From the NCBI RefSeq assembly GCF_014649115.1, contig NZ_BMSK01000004.1, forward strand, positions 372,001-436,000: a stretch of 64,000 nt of DNA. Direction: 5' to 3'. Made by a program: the position numbers and the translations under genes. The DNA comes from Streptomyces eurythermus. Lineage in GTDB: Bacteria > Actinomycetota > Actinomycetes > Streptomycetales > Streptomycetaceae. A model generated the notes under the pieces. It was given only the letters and a program-made list of their open reading frames with translations. It made no database searches and was not told where the DNA came from. The first letter of the stretch is position 1. Each line of letters starts with the position of its first letter. Below are positions 11,548 to 20,672 of this stretch, piece after piece.

Positions 11548-12576
11548 TCAGCCGAAGAAGACGTCGGCCTCCTGGTAGAGCTTCGGGTCCACGGTCTTCA
11601 GGCGGGCCGTGGCCTCGGTGAGGGGGACGCGGACGATGTCGGTGCCGCGCAGGGCGACCATCCGGCCGAAGTCCCCCTCGTGCACGCAGTCGATGGCGTG
11701 CAGGCCGAAGCGGGTGGCGAGCCAGCGGTCGAAGGCGCTGGGGGTGCCGCCGCGCTGGACGTGCCCGAGGACCGTGGTGCGCGCCTCCTTGCCGGTGCGC
11801 TTCTCGATCTCCTTGGCCAGCCACTCGCCCACCCCGGACAGCCGGACGTGCCCGAAGGAGTCCCGCGAGTCGTCCTTGAGCACCATCTCGCCGTCCTTCG
11901 GCATGGCGCCCTCGGCGACGACCACGATCGGCGCGTAGGAGGCCCGGAACCGGGAGGTCACCCACTCGCAGACCTGGCCGACGTCGAAGCGCTGCTCGGG
12001 GATGAGGATGACGTTGGCGCCGCCGGCCAGTCCGGAGTGCAGGGCGATCCAGCCGGCGTGCCGGCCCATCACCTCCACCACCAGCACCCGCATGTGGGAC
12101 TCGGCGGTGGTGTGCAGCCGGTCGATGGCCTCGGTGGCGATGTTGACGGCGGTGTCGAAGCCGAAGGTGTAGTCGGTGGCGGACAGGTCGTTGTCGATGG
12201 TCTTCGGCACGCCGACGCAGGGCATGCCGTACTCGTCGGACAGCCGTGCCGCGACCCCCAGGGTGTCCTCGCCGCCGATCGCGATGAGCGCCTGGATCTC
12301 CTGTTTGGCGAGGTTGTCCTTGATCCGGCGGATGCCGTCGGGCACCTTGAGCGGATTGGTCCGGGAGGAGCCGAGGATGGTGCCGCCACGGGGCAGGATG
12401 CCACGCACGGCGGGGATGTCGAGACGGACGGTGTCGTTCTCCAGGGGACCGCGCCAGCCGTCCCGGAAGCCGACGAAGTCATAGCCGTACTCCTGCGCGC
12501 CCTTGCGGACGACGCCCCGGATGACGGCGTTGAGCCCGGGGCAGTCGCCGCCTCCGGTCAGTACTCCGACCCGCAT
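11548..12576 (-). CDS. pfkA: 6-phosphofructokinase
   Basis: A 342-residue phosphofructokinase of glycolysis. Motifs are GVLTGGGDCPGLNA, GTILGSSRTNP, GGEDTLG, PKTIDNDL and MGRHAGWIAL. The residues at the two positions that discriminate phosphoryl donors are Asp (GGEDT) and Lys (PKTID), the set usual in pyrophosphate-dependent enzymes, yet Streptomyces enzymes of this group are known to use ATP, so the donor cannot be settled by motif. The ATG at 12576 has AGGGA upstream. It probably corresponds to the enzyme near SCO2119. Confidence 0.94.
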   Translation of the reverse strand: MRVGVLTGGGDCPGLNAVIRGVVRKGAQEYGYDFVGFRDGWRGPLENDTVRLDIPAVRGILPRGGTILGSSRTNPLKVPDGIRRIKDNLAKQEIQALIAIGGEDTLGVAARLSDEYGMPCVGVPKTIDNDLSATDYTFGFDTAVNIATEAIDRLHTTAESHMRVLVVEVMGRHAGWIALHSGLAGGANVILIPEQRFDVGQVCEWVTSRFRASYAPIVVVAEGAMPKDGEMVLKDDSRDSFGHVRLSGVGEWLAKEIEKRTGKEARTTVLGHVQRGGTPSAFDRWLATRFGLHAIDCVHEGDFGRMVALRGTDIVRVPLTEATARLKTVDPKLYQEADVFFG

Positions 12577-12695
12577 GGAAATGTCCCTTCGCCGCGGTTA
12601 CCTGACGCTTGGTCACGCTAATGGTGATTCAGGTCACACCGGGATAGGCGAGAAGGGTGATTCCGGGGCGTACGGCGGATGCGCCCCGCGCGCTC

Positions 12696-13376
12696 CTACT
12701 CCTCGTCGAGTCCGCGCTCTATGGCGTACCGGACCAGCTCCACACGGTTGTGCAGCTGGAGCTTGCCCAGGGTGTTCTGGACGTGGTTCTGCACGGTGCG
12801 GTGGGAGATGACGAGGCGTTCGGCGATCTGCTTGTAGCTCAGCCCCTTGGCCACCAGCCGCAGCACCTCCGTCTCCCGGTCGGTCAGCCGGGGGGCGCCC
12901 GGCTCGTCGGCGTCCGCGGCGGGCGCGGGCTCGGCGGCCAGCCGCCGGTACTCGCCGAGGACCAGCCCGGCCAGGCCCGGGGTGAACACCGGGTCGCCGA
13001 CGGCGGTGCGGCGCACCGCGTCCAGCAGTTCCTCGGTGGAGGCCGACTTCAGCAGATAGCCGGTCGCGCCGGACTTCACGGCCTCCAGCACGTCCGCGTG
13101 CTCGCCGCTCGCCGACAGCACCAGGACCCGCAACGCCGGGTTGTGGCCGACCAGTTCCTTGCACACCTGGACGCCGGGCTTGGCCGGCAGGTTCAGGTCC
13201 AGCACCAGGACGTCGGGGGCGGCGGCCTTGGCGCGGCGGACCGCCTGCTCGCCGTCGCCGGCGGTGGCGACCACGTCGAACCCGGACTCGGCCAGGTCCC
13301 GGGCGACCGCGTCCCGCCACATGGGGTGGTCGTCGACCACCATGACCTTGATCGGGTCCTGCCGCTCAGTCATCAC
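12696..13376 (-). CDS. macR: LuxR-family response regulator (MacR-like)
   Basis: A 226-residue NarL/LuxR-type regulator: receiver domain with DDHP near the N terminus, phospho-acceptor Asp in VLVLDLNLP, and Lys in YLLKSAS, followed by a helix-turn-helix LTDRETEVLRLVAKGLSYKQIAERL. It overlaps the upstream sensor kinase gene by four bases, so the two are co-translated. The position matches SCO2120/SCO2121, the MacRS pair affecting morphology and actinorhodin in S. coelicolor (recalled). No MacR-type TGAGTAC palindrome was noticed in the window. Confidence 0.9.
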   Translation of the reverse strand: MMTERQDPIKVMVVDDHPMWRDAVARDLAESGFDVVATAGDGEQAVRRAKAAAPDVLVLDLNLPAKPGVQVCKELVGHNPALRVLVLSASGEHADVLEAVKSGATGYLLKSASTEELLDAVRRTAVGDPVFTPGLAGLVLGEYRRLAAEPAPAADADEPGAPRLTDRETEVLRLVAKGLSYKQIAERLVISHRTVQNHVQNTLGKLQLHNRVELVRYAIERGLDEE

Positions 13377-14596
13377 CGTTCCGCCTTCTTCCCCCGCGCC
13401 CGCACGGCGCCCTTGGGTACCTTCAGTTCGACCTCCGTGCCCTGCCCGGGCACGGAGAGGATCCCGGCGCTGCCGCCGAGGTCGCGCAGTCTGCCCCGGA
13501 TCGACAGGGCCACCCCGAGCCGGCCCTCGCCCTCGGCCTGCGCGAGCCGGCCCTCGGGGATGCCGGGGCCGTCGTCCCGGACGGTGACGACGATCTCGTC
13601 CGGCTCGTCCTCCACCAGGATCCAGGCCCGGGCCCCGTCCCCGGCGTGCGCCCGTACGTTGTCCAGGGCGGCCCCGACCGCGGCGGCCACCTCACGGGCC
13701 GCGTCCGGCGGCAGCGGCACCGGGGCGCCGGGCTCGGCCAGGCTGACCCGGGCGCCGGCGTACGGCGCGAGCAGGGCGCGCAGATCGAGCGGACCGTCGT
13801 CGTCCGGTTCCTCCACCGCGCGGACGACGGCGCCCTCGGCCAGGTCCTCCGAGACCCGGGAGACCGGGACCAGACCGCCCGAGACCAGCGTGCGCAGGGC
13901 CACCTCCTGCTCCCCGGCCAGCCGGCCCAGCTCGGCCGCCTCGCCGCCCAGGGCCGCGCCCCGGCGCTTCACCATCGCCAGCACCTGGAGCACGCTGTCG
14001 TGGATGTCCCGGGCCAGCCGCTCCCGTTCCCGGGTCGCGGCCTCGATCTCCAGCGCGCGGGCGAGGGTGCGCTCGGAGGCGCGGGCCACCTCCACCACGT
14101 AGCCGATGGCGATGGAGGCCACCCAGACCAGGATCACGTTGTGCACGGTGTCCCGGGCGGGGTGGCCGCGCTCGACCAGGTTGACGGCGGCCACGGCCGT
14201 GGAGGCGATGGCCGCCCAGCGCCAGCCGCCCTTGACGGCGAAGGCCAGCACCGCGCCGGCGGTCCAGATCGACGGCAGGGTGGGGCCGCCGCCCGCGATC
14301 CGCTGGTGGCTGTCGGCGATGGGGGTGAGCAGGATGCCGGCGAGGGCGACGGCCAGGTCGGCGGCCAGGAAGCGCGGGGTGCAGCTCGCCGCGCCGGACA
14401 CCTTGGGCAGGGTGGCCAGGGTCCACCCGACCAGGACGGCGTAGTAGGCGACGGCGACCCAGGGCCGGGTGAACTGGTCGTACGCGGTGGCGCACAGGCC
14501 GATGGCGTACAGCATGGTCAGGACGCGGTAGCCGGCGAGCGCACGCCACAGCGGCAGCTCGACCGACATCCGCATGACGCGTTCGCGCTTGGGCAT
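13373..14596 (-). CDS. macS: Sensor histidine kinase (MacS-like)
   Basis: A 407-residue membrane kinase. The N-terminal half has about five or six hydrophobic segments without a large extracellular loop, suggesting a membrane-borne signal. The cytoplasmic part has a HisKA_3 dimerisation helix LARDIHDSVLQVLAMVKRRG with the phospho-accepting His, and a C-terminal ATPase domain with DNVRAHAG, VRDDGPGIPEG and GLxL-like variant loops. The ATG at 14596 is the upstream option; an in-frame ATG at 14575 is also possible. It is encoded just before the response regulator. Confidence 0.9.
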   Translation of the reverse strand: MPKRERVMRMSVELPLWRALAGYRVLTMLYAIGLCATAYDQFTRPWVAVAYYAVLVGWTLATLPKVSGAASCTPRFLAADLAVALAGILLTPIADSHQRIAGGGPTLPSIWTAGAVLAFAVKGGWRWAAIASTAVAAVNLVERGHPARDTVHNVILVWVASIAIGYVVEVARASERTLARALEIEAATRERERLARDIHDSVLQVLAMVKRRGAALGGEAAELGRLAGEQEVALRTLVSGGLVPVSRVSEDLAEGAVVRAVEEPDDDGPLDLRALLAPYAGARVSLAEPGAPVPLPPDAAREVAAAVGAALDNVRAHAGDGARAWILVEDEPDEIVVTVRDDGPGIPEGRLAQAEGEGRLGVALSIRGRLRDLGGSAGILSVPGQGTEVELKVPKGAVRARGKKAER

Positions 14597-14629
14597 CCCC
14601 CGCCTCCCCCGGTTCCCCCGATCCCCCGG

Positions 14630-15376
14630 CTACTGCCCGGCCTGCTTCTTCCCCGCCTTCTCCGCGTCCTTCGCCGCCTTCGCCGCCTTGGCTGCCTCGG
14701 CTATCTGCCGTTTGGCGGCGGTGGCGTACATGTCGACGTACTCCTGGCCGGACAGCTTCATGATCTCGTACATGACCTCGTCGGTCAGCGCGCGCAGGAC
14801 GAACCGGTCGTGCTCCATGCCCTGGTAGCGGCTGAAGTCCAGGGGCTTGCCGATCCGGATGCCGGGCCGCATCAGCTTCGGCACGACCTGGCCGGGCGGC
14901 TGGATCTTCTCCGTGTCGATCATGGCGACCGGGATGACGGGCGCGCCGGTGGCGAGCGCCACCCGGGCCAGGCCGCCGGGCTTGCCCCGGTACAGCCGGC
15001 CGTCGGGCGAGCGGGTGCCCTCCGGGTAGATGCCGAACAGTTCGCCGCGCTCCAGCACCTCGATGCCGCTGCGGACGGCCGCCTCACCGGCGCCGCGCGC
15101 CCCGGAGCGGTCCACCGGGAGCTGGCCGACGCCCTTGAAGAAGGCCGCGGTGAGCCGGCCCTTGACGCCCGGGGTGGTGAAGTACTCGGCCTTGGCGATG
15201 AACGTGACCTTGCGGTCCAGCACGGCCGGCAGGAAGAAGGAGTCCGAGAAGGACAGATGGTTGCTGGCCAGGATGGCCGGGCCGCTGGCCGGGATGTTCT
15301 CCAGGCCCTCCACCCAGGGCCTGAAGGCGACCTTCAGCGGCCCGCCGATGGCTACCTTCATCGTGCCGTACAACAC
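14630..15376 (-). CDS. plsC: 1-acyl-glycerol-3-phosphate acyltransferase family
   Basis: A 248-residue PlsC-type acyltransferase acting on lysophosphatidic acid or a similar acceptor at the membrane. The HX4D motif is NHLSFSD, and the second block is GIYPEGTRSPDG; PVIPVAMIDTEK follows. The C-terminal 30 residues are an Ala/Lys-rich tail (AAKAAKAAKDAEKAGKK) of no known function. The GTG at 15376 is preferred since GGGAGG lies seven bases upstream; longer frames run into the divergent esterase promoter. Confidence 0.9.
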   Translation of the reverse strand: MLYGTMKVAIGGPLKVAFRPWVEGLENIPASGPAILASNHLSFSDSFFLPAVLDRKVTFIAKAEYFTTPGVKGRLTAAFFKGVGQLPVDRSGARGAGEAAVRSGIEVLERGELFGIYPEGTRSPDGRLYRGKPGGLARVALATGAPVIPVAMIDTEKIQPPGQVVPKLMRPGIRIGKPLDFSRYQGMEHDRFVLRALTDEVMYEIMKLSGQEYVDMYATAAKRQIAEAAKAAKAAKDAEKAGKKQAGQ

Positions 15377-15465
15377 CCGTGTGCCTCCCGTTTCCGTCGG
15401 CAAGACCTTAACCCCAAGGACCGGCAATGAGCCCGACGACCCTGGTCGGTGTCCGTGCGGTCGCG

Positions 15466-15479
15466 TACGGTGAAGCACA
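15466..15479 (+). promoter_or_regulatory. Leaderless promoter -10 box of the esterase gene
   Basis: TACGGT at 15466-15471 lies exactly seven bases before the ATG at 15479, with no ribosome binding site between. Confidence 0.5.
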
Positions 15480-16258
15480 TGCCAGTTCTCCCCGGAGCCG
15501 AGCCGTACCGCCACGAGGGCGGCGAGGTGGGTGTCCTCCTCTGCCATGGCTTCACCGGCTCACCCCAGTCGCTGCGCCCCTGGGCGGAGCACCACGCGGC
15601 CCACGGGCTGACCGTGTCCCTGCCGCTGCTGCCCGGTCACGGCACCCGCTGGACGGACATGCAGCTCACCACCTGGCAGGACTGGTACGCGGAGGTGGAC
15701 CGCGAACTGCGCGCGCTCACCGACCGCTGCTCCCGGGTGTTCGTGGCGGGCCTGTCGATGGGCGGGGCGCTGGCCCTGCGGCTCGCGGCCCGGCACGGCG
15801 GCCGGGTGGCGGGCGCGGTGGTGGTCAACCCGGCGAACAAGGTGCACGGCCTGTCGGCGTACGCCCTGCCGGTGGCCCGGCACCTGGTCCGCTCGACGAA
15901 GGGCATCGCCAGCGACATCGCCAGGCCGGGCGCGGCGGAGCTGGGCTACGACCGGGTGCCGCTGCACGCGGCGCACTCGCTCAGGCGGTTCCTGCGCCGG
16001 GTGGACGGCGAGCTGCCCCAGGTCACCCAGCCGTTGCTGCTGCTGCGCAGCGCCGAGGACCATGTCGTCCCGGCGGCCGACTCCGCGCGGGTGCTGAGCC
16101 GGGTGTCGTCCCGGGACGTCACGGAGATCGTGCTGGAACACAGCTACCACGTGGCGACGTTGGACGTGGACGCGGACCGGATCTTCGAGGAGAGCCTCGC
16201 TTTCATCGGCCGGCTCGCAACCGGTGTCGGCAAGGAAGGGACGGCCTCAGTTGGCTGA
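15479..16258 (+). CDS. Alpha/beta hydrolase, carboxylesterase Est30-like
   Basis: A 259-residue cytoplasmic esterase or monoacylglycerol lipase. Family features are VLLCHGFTGSPQS with the oxyanion hole, the nucleophile Ser in GLSMGGALALRLA, the catalytic Asp in LLRSAEDHVVP and the His in EHSYHVATLD. The substrate is unknown; the divergent PlsC gene suggests a lipid context. It overlaps the start of the following acidic membrane protein gene, so the two are probably co-transcribed. Confidence 0.88.
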   Translation: MPVLPGAEPYRHEGGEVGVLLCHGFTGSPQSLRPWAEHHAAHGLTVSLPLLPGHGTRWTDMQLTTWQDWYAEVDRELRALTDRCSRVFVAGLSMGGALALRLAARHGGRVAGAVVVNPANKVHGLSAYALPVARHLVRSTKGIASDIARPGAAELGYDRVPLHAAHSLRRFLRRVDGELPQVTQPLLLLRSAEDHVVPAADSARVLSRVSSRDVTEIVLEHSYHVATLDVDADRIFEESLAFIGRLATGVGKEGTASVG

Positions 16259-16898
16259 GCACGACTCCGACCGCGAGGGCCGTGAAGGCCGCGAGGGCCG
16301 GGAGGATTCCGGGGGCCGGGACGAACGCGACGGCCGGGAGGCCCATGACGGCCCCCGGGCCCTCGAGCCGCACCGGCAGGAGGTGCCCTTCGACGAGGAC
16401 GCCGCCTGGCGGGCCATCGTGGCCGGGTACGGCGAGGAGCCGCCGGACCCGCCGGGCGCCCGGCCGTTCAAGGCCGTGGAGGACCTGGCCCTGATGGAGA
16501 AGAACGCCGCGCCGGACGCCGGCAAGGACGCCGGGGGCGAGGAGCCGCCCCCGCGGCCGCTGGGCGGCTCGGTGTCCTTCGCGCCCGGCGTCGGCCCGCG
16601 CGACTTCACCCTGGCCGAGCCCTCCGACGACGACCTGGACGAGGAGGACGAGGGCCACTTCGTACCGCCGGAGCCGCCGCCGCTGCCGACCGCGGACACC
16701 ACCGCCCGGTTCGCCTGGCTCGGTGTGGTCGGCGGGCCCCTCCTGCTGCTGCTGGCGGTGCTGCTGCGCTGGGACATGACCTGGTGGCTGGCGACCCTCG
16801 GGATCGGCGGCTTCCTCGGCGGCTTCGTGACGCTGGTGGCCCGGATGCGGACCGACGACGAGGAGGACGACGGCCCCGGGCGCGGGGCGGTCGTCTGA
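16251..16898 (+). CDS. Acidic two-helix membrane protein of unknown function
   Basis: About 215 residues. The first 145 are highly charged and low in complexity (DREGREGREGRED, DDDLDEEDEG, proline runs) and probably disordered in the cytoplasm; two adjacent membrane helices follow (FAWLGVVGGPLLLLLAVLL and ATLGIGGFLGGFVTLVAR), then a short acidic tail. The start is uncertain: TTG at 16251 overlaps the esterase stop by eight bases, while GTG at 16224 is in frame upstream. No enzymatic motif is seen. Confidence 0.7.
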   Translation: MAEHDSDREGREGREGREDSGGRDERDGREAHDGPRALEPHRQEVPFDEDAAWRAIVAGYGEEPPDPPGARPFKAVEDLALMEKNAAPDAGKDAGGEEPPPRPLGGSVSFAPGVGPRDFTLAEPSDDDLDEEDEGHFVPPEPPPLPTADTTARFAWLGVVGGPLLLLLAVLLRWDMTWWLATLGIGGFLGGFVTLVARMRTDDEEDDGPGRGAVV

Positions 16899-16929
16899 GG
16901 CGGCCGGTCCGGGGCCCGGGCCCCGCGAC

Positions 16930-17055
16930 GCCGGGACGATCCGGAGACCGTACGGGGGCCGGGACCCGGAGGCCCTGCGAGGCCGGGACCCGGGACCGTA
17001 CGGCGCCGGGCCCGGAGACCGTACGAGGCCGGGCCCGGAGGCTCTAAGAGGCCGG
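16930..17055. repeat. Degenerate tandem repeat at the endonuclease 3' end
   Basis: About five imperfect units of roughly 24-26 bases built on GGAGACCGTACGAGGCCGGG. They fill the gap between two convergent genes and run into the last codons of the - strand phosphatase-family gene, so the final residues of that protein come from the repeat. Confidence 0.6.
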
Positions 17056-17790
17056 GACGCGGAGGGCGGCCAGCACCGGAAGGTGGTCCGAGGCCGCCCG
17101 CAGGTCCGCCTCGCGCACGCCCGGCTGGTCCAGGGGCACCCCGCAGCCCAGCACCTCGATGCCCTTGGTCGCGAAGATCGCGTCGATGCGCTGGTGCGGG
17201 TCGGCGGGGGTGGAGGTGAACTCGCCGCCCCAGGGCGCGGCCGTACGGCAGTCCGTCAGACCGGCGGCCAGGCGGCGGAAGACCGGGCCGTCGGGGCGTT
17301 CGTTGAGGTCGCCGCCCGCGACCGCGTGCTCCACCCCGAGTCCGGCGAGCCGGTCGAGGAGCATCCCGCCCTGGTCGTAGCGCTCCTCCTGCTGGAGGGA
17401 CAGGTGGCAGCTGAGCACGCCGAGGCGGGCGCCGCCGAAGCGGACCACCGCCGTGGCGAAGCCGCGCCGGTGCAGGCCCGGGGTGAGGGGCAGCAGGACG
17501 TCCTCGGTGCGCTCCACGGTGGCGCGCAGGCCGCACAGGATCGCCGGGCCCGCCGCCGTGCCGCCCCCGGTGAGGATGACCTGGCCGGAGGCCGCCGCGA
17601 GCCGCGCCAGCTTCTTGCGCCAGCGGAAGAAGCGGGGGGACTCCTGGAGCAGGACCAGGTCGGGGGCGCAGGCGGTGATCACTCGGGCGAGGGCCGCGGT
17701 GTCGTCGCGCATCGAGCGGATGTTGTAGCTCAGGACGCGGACCGTGGCCGAACCGTCGGGCTCTGTCGCGGAGTCGGGGAGCAACGCCAT
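17044..17790 (-). CDS. Endonuclease/exonuclease/phosphatase-family protein
   Basis: A 248-residue metal-dependent phosphoesterase. Fold markers are VLSYNIRSM, LVLLQES with the metal-binding Glu, LSCHLSL, VAGGDLNERPDG, RIDAIFATKG and AASDHLPVLAAL. No signal peptide or membrane helix is present, so it is cytoplasmic; the substrate (DNA, sugar or lipid phosphate) cannot be told. TACATT lies seven bases before the ATG, so it may be leaderless. It is adjacent to glkA on the same strand. Confidence 0.85.
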   Translation of the reverse strand: MALLPDSATEPDGSATVRVLSYNIRSMRDDTAALARVITACAPDLVLLQESPRFFRWRKKLARLAAASGQVILTGGGTAAGPAILCGLRATVERTEDVLLPLTPGLHRRGFATAVVRFGGARLGVLSCHLSLQQEERYDQGGMLLDRLAGLGVEHAVAGGDLNERPDGPVFRRLAAGLTDCRTAAPWGGEFTSTPADPHQRIDAIFATKGIEVLGCGVPLDQPGVREADLRAASDHLPVLAALRVPAS

Positions 17791-17873
17791 GTGGATCAAT
17801 GTACGCCCCGCGGATCGGGGCGCGAGGTGAAGGGCGACCACCCGGTCGCCCCGTTCCCCGCGCCCCGCGGGTG

Positions 17874-18827
17874 CTACATGACCGGGTCGGGCTCCCGGGC
17901 CAGGTCCGCGGCGCCGACCATGCCCGCCTTGTTGCCGAGCTGGGCGGCGATCACGTCGGCCACCGGGCGCCAGTTGCCGCCCACCAGCCAGCGCTTGTAC
18001 GACTTGCGGATCGGGTCGAGGACCAGGTCCCCCTCGTCGGAGAGGCCGCCGCCGACGATGAACGCGGACGGGTCGAAGAGGGAGGCCAGGTCGGCGAGGC
18101 CGGCGCCGGCCCAGCGGGCCAGCTCGCGGTAGGAGTCGACGGCCACCGGGTCGCCCTGACGGGCGGCCATGGAGATGTGCTTGCCCTCGATGCCGTCCGG
18201 GGTGCCGTCGCCGAGCGCGAGGAGGACCTCGGCGCGCTCGGGGGTGGCGTTGGCGCGCTGCTTGGCGTAGCGGACCAGGGCGCGGCCGGAGGCGTACTGC
18301 TCCCAGCAGCCCTGCGAGCCGCAGCCGCACAGCAGGCCGTCCGGGACCATCCGGATGTGGCCGAATTCTGCCGCCACGCCGAAGTGCCCGCGGCGCAGCT
18401 TGTTGCCGATGATGATGCCGCCGCCGAGGCCGGTGCCGAGCGTGATGCAGATGACGTTGCGGTGGCCCTTGCCCGCGCCGAACCTGTACTCGCCCCAGGC
18501 GGCGGCGTTGGCGTCGTTCTCGACCACGACCGGGAGGCCCGTGCGGGCCTCGACCTTCTCCTTGAGCGGCTCGTTGCGCCAGTCGATGTTGGGCGCGAAG
18601 TACACCGTGGAACGCTGGCGGTTGACGTAACCGGCCGCGCCGATGCCCACGCCGACGATCTCGTGCCCGGCCCGCGCACCCTCCACCGCCGAGGCGATGG
18701 CGTCCACGATGGCCTCGGGCGTGGTGGGGGTCGGCACCTTGAAGGTCGAGAGGATGTTGCCTTCCTCGTCGACCACGCCGGCCGCGATCTTCGTGCCGCC
18801 GATGTCGACGCCGATGGTGAGTCCCAT
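17874..18827 (-). CDS. glkA: ROK-family glucokinase
   Basis: A 317-residue glucokinase; in Streptomyces GlkA also carries carbon catabolite repression. Evidence: ATP-binding GVDIGGTKIAAGVV, sugar-binding VVENDANAAAWGE, TLGTGLGGGII, and the ROK zinc motif CGCGSQGCWEQYASG. The ATG at 18827 has GAGGG upstream. It lies 67 bases downstream of the SCO2127-like gene on the same strand, as in S. coelicolor. Confidence 0.96.
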   Translation of the reverse strand: MGLTIGVDIGGTKIAAGVVDEEGNILSTFKVPTPTTPEAIVDAIASAVEGARAGHEIVGVGIGAAGYVNRQRSTVYFAPNIDWRNEPLKEKVEARTGLPVVVENDANAAAWGEYRFGAGKGHRNVICITLGTGLGGGIIIGNKLRRGHFGVAAEFGHIRMVPDGLLCGCGSQGCWEQYASGRALVRYAKQRANATPERAEVLLALGDGTPDGIEGKHISMAARQGDPVAVDSYRELARWAGAGLADLASLFDPSAFIVGGGLSDEGDLVLDPIRKSYKRWLVGGNWRPVADVIAAQLGNKAGMVGAADLAREPDPVM

Positions 18828-18894
18828 GAATCCCTCAGTTTCGGTCGAGCCCCGCTACGGCCAACCGTACCCGAGGCCCCGCCCCGGCAGAGCG

Positions 18895-19374
18895 TCAGTC
18901 CAGGTCGATGCGCTCCCCCGGACCCGCGCCCGCGCCCCCCTCGCCCCGGTCCGGCCGGTCGCTCGCCGGGTCGGAGGTGCGCTCGGTCCAGCGCCGCTCC
19001 TGGCCCTGGACCGCGGAGCGGTAGGCGGCGAGCAGTTCGCCCCCGGCCGCGGCGAGATGGTCGAAGACGTCCGGGTTGCGCTCTATGACGGGTTCCACGG
19101 CGGCCTTGGCCTGCTGGACGACCTGGCGCACCATCTGCTGGGCGGCCGGTCCGGCGAGGCCGCCGAGCAGGGGCGAGCGCAGGTCGGACAGCTTGTCGGC
19201 GACCGCGTCCACCAGCTTCTTCAGCTCCTCGGCGGCCGAGCCCGGCGGCGGCTGGTGCTCGGCGCGGCGGCGGGCCCGCTCGGCGGCGAGGTCCTCGGCG
19301 CAGGCCGTGGCCCAGGCGTCGGCGTCGGTCGCCCGCTCCGGCGGCGGCTCGTGTGCGGGGCGCTCTTCGCTCAT
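18895..19374 (-). CDS. SCO2127-like protein upstream of glkA
   Basis: A 159-residue mostly helical, charged protein with no enzyme motif. Its place directly upstream of glkA matches SCO2127, reported to influence glucose uptake and catabolite repression in S. coelicolor (recalled). The central part, SAAEELKKLVDAVADKLSDLRSPLLGGLAGPAAQQMVRQVVQQAKAA, is amphipathic. The ATG has AGGAG upstream. Function is inferred from position only. Confidence 0.75.
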   Translation of the reverse strand: MSEERPAHEPPPERATDADAWATACAEDLAAERARRRAEHQPPPGSAAEELKKLVDAVADKLSDLRSPLLGGLAGPAAQQMVRQVVQQAKAAVEPVIERNPDVFDHLAAAGGELLAAYRSAVQGQERRWTERTSDPASDRPDRGEGGAGAGPGERIDLD

Positions 19375-19431
19375 GGCGGACTCCTGACTACGGTTCGCCT
19401 TTACGACGTTACCCGAACGGGCGTGCCCGGT

Positions 19432-20604
19432 TCACCGTCCGCCGGCGGGCCACAGGGCCGGGTCCGGGGCGAACCGGATGCGCAGTTCGCCGTCGCGCAG
19501 TCCGGCGCCGGCGACGGTGCAGCGGCGCAGCGCGGAGGGCAGCGGAACGATCCGGCGGAAGGGGCCCGTGGTGATCACGAGTTCGTCGCCGCGCCGGACG
19601 AGGTCCAGTTCGTCCCGTATCGCCCCGGGCAGCGGGAGGTGCCAGACCAGCACGCCGTCCTCGGCGATCCGGTCGGTGACGGGCCACTCGACCGGGGCGG
19701 GCGCCGGACCGCCGGCGGGCACGGCGAGCGCGGTGAGGTCGTCGCCGCCCTGCGGGTCGCGGCCGAGGTGCGGGACGGGGTGGACGTCGTACGCCTCCCG
19801 CCACTCGCCGAGCGTCTTGCGCTGCTGGGCGGTCAGTCCGGACAGCCAGGGGTCGCAGGCGGTCTCGGGCAGGGTGCGGTTGGCGATCAGGGCCTCGGTG
19901 GCGAGGCCGCGCAGGGCGAGGCCGAGGGTGGCGGTGCGCAGGGCGTCGGCGCCGGCCGGGCCGGGCTCGGCGACCAGGCGTACGGCGGTCGCCCGGTCGG
20001 TGAGGACGGCCTCGACGGCGGCCAGTTCGACGTCCCAGCGGGCCGCCGTCTCGTACAGCCACTCGGCGGGCATGGGGACGCCGGCCAGCCGGCCGAGGAC
20101 CGGGCGCAGGGCGCGGGCGGCCTGCCGCTCGGGCGGCAGCAGGCGGCGCAGATAGCGGCGCAGCTCCTCGGGCAGGCCGAGCAGGGCGAGGGCCCGCGGG
20201 AGCGGCGGGAGGTCCACGACGAGCAGGTCGTAGCGCTCGGAGAGGGCCGCGTCGCGCAGGGCGCGCAGGAAGGACAGTTCCTCGGCGCCGGGCAGCGGGG
20301 TGACCTCCTCGGCGTCCAGGCGGGCGGCGCCGAGCAGGTCGAGGACGTTCTCGGCGCGGGTCTGGAAGGCGGTGAGGTCCCGGCGGAAGCCTTCGGTGGC
20401 GTCCGGGCGCCAGACGGTCAGGTGCGGCGCGGCCTCGGTGGGGGCCGGTCCTGTCGGGGTGCCCAGGGCGGCGCCCGGGGTGTCGGTGCGGTCGGCGCTC
20501 AGCAGGAGGGTGCGGTGGCCCGCACGGGCGGAGGCGAGCGCGGTGGCCGCGGCGACGGTCGTACGGCCGCTGCCGCCCGGGCCCATGATCAGGAGGGTGC
20601 GCAT
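19432..20604 (-). CDS. ArsA/MinD-type P-loop ATPase
   Basis: A 390-residue protein with a deviant Walker A motif near the start (MGPGGSGRTTVAAA), an ATPase core with YDLLVVDLPPLP as Walker B, and a C-terminal beta domain (GDELVITTGPFRRIVPLP) like the Hsp20-fold tail of actinobacterial ArsA-like ATPases. Such proteins are usually not arsenite pumps; roles in protein targeting or septal positioning are guessed. TACGGT lies eight bases before the ATG at 20604, with no ribosome binding site. It is followed upstream by a START-like protein gene on the same strand. Confidence 0.82.
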   Translation of the reverse strand: MRTLLIMGPGGSGRTTVAAATALASARAGHRTLLLSADRTDTPGAALGTPTGPAPTEAAPHLTVWRPDATEGFRRDLTAFQTRAENVLDLLGAARLDAEEVTPLPGAEELSFLRALRDAALSERYDLLVVDLPPLPRALALLGLPEELRRYLRRLLPPERQAARALRPVLGRLAGVPMPAEWLYETAARWDVELAAVEAVLTDRATAVRLVAEPGPAGADALRTATLGLALRGLATEALIANRTLPETACDPWLSGLTAQQRKTLGEWREAYDVHPVPHLGRDPQGGDDLTALAVPAGGPAPAPVEWPVTDRIAEDGVLVWHLPLPGAIRDELDLVRRGDELVITTGPFRRIVPLPSALRRCTVAGAGLRDGELRIRFAPDPALWPAGGR

Positions 20605-20672
20605 GAGGCTGAACCGTACCGTCGCGGGCGGGGGGAGAGCCGGGGAGGACCTGCCCCGGGGGCGTCGGGGAG

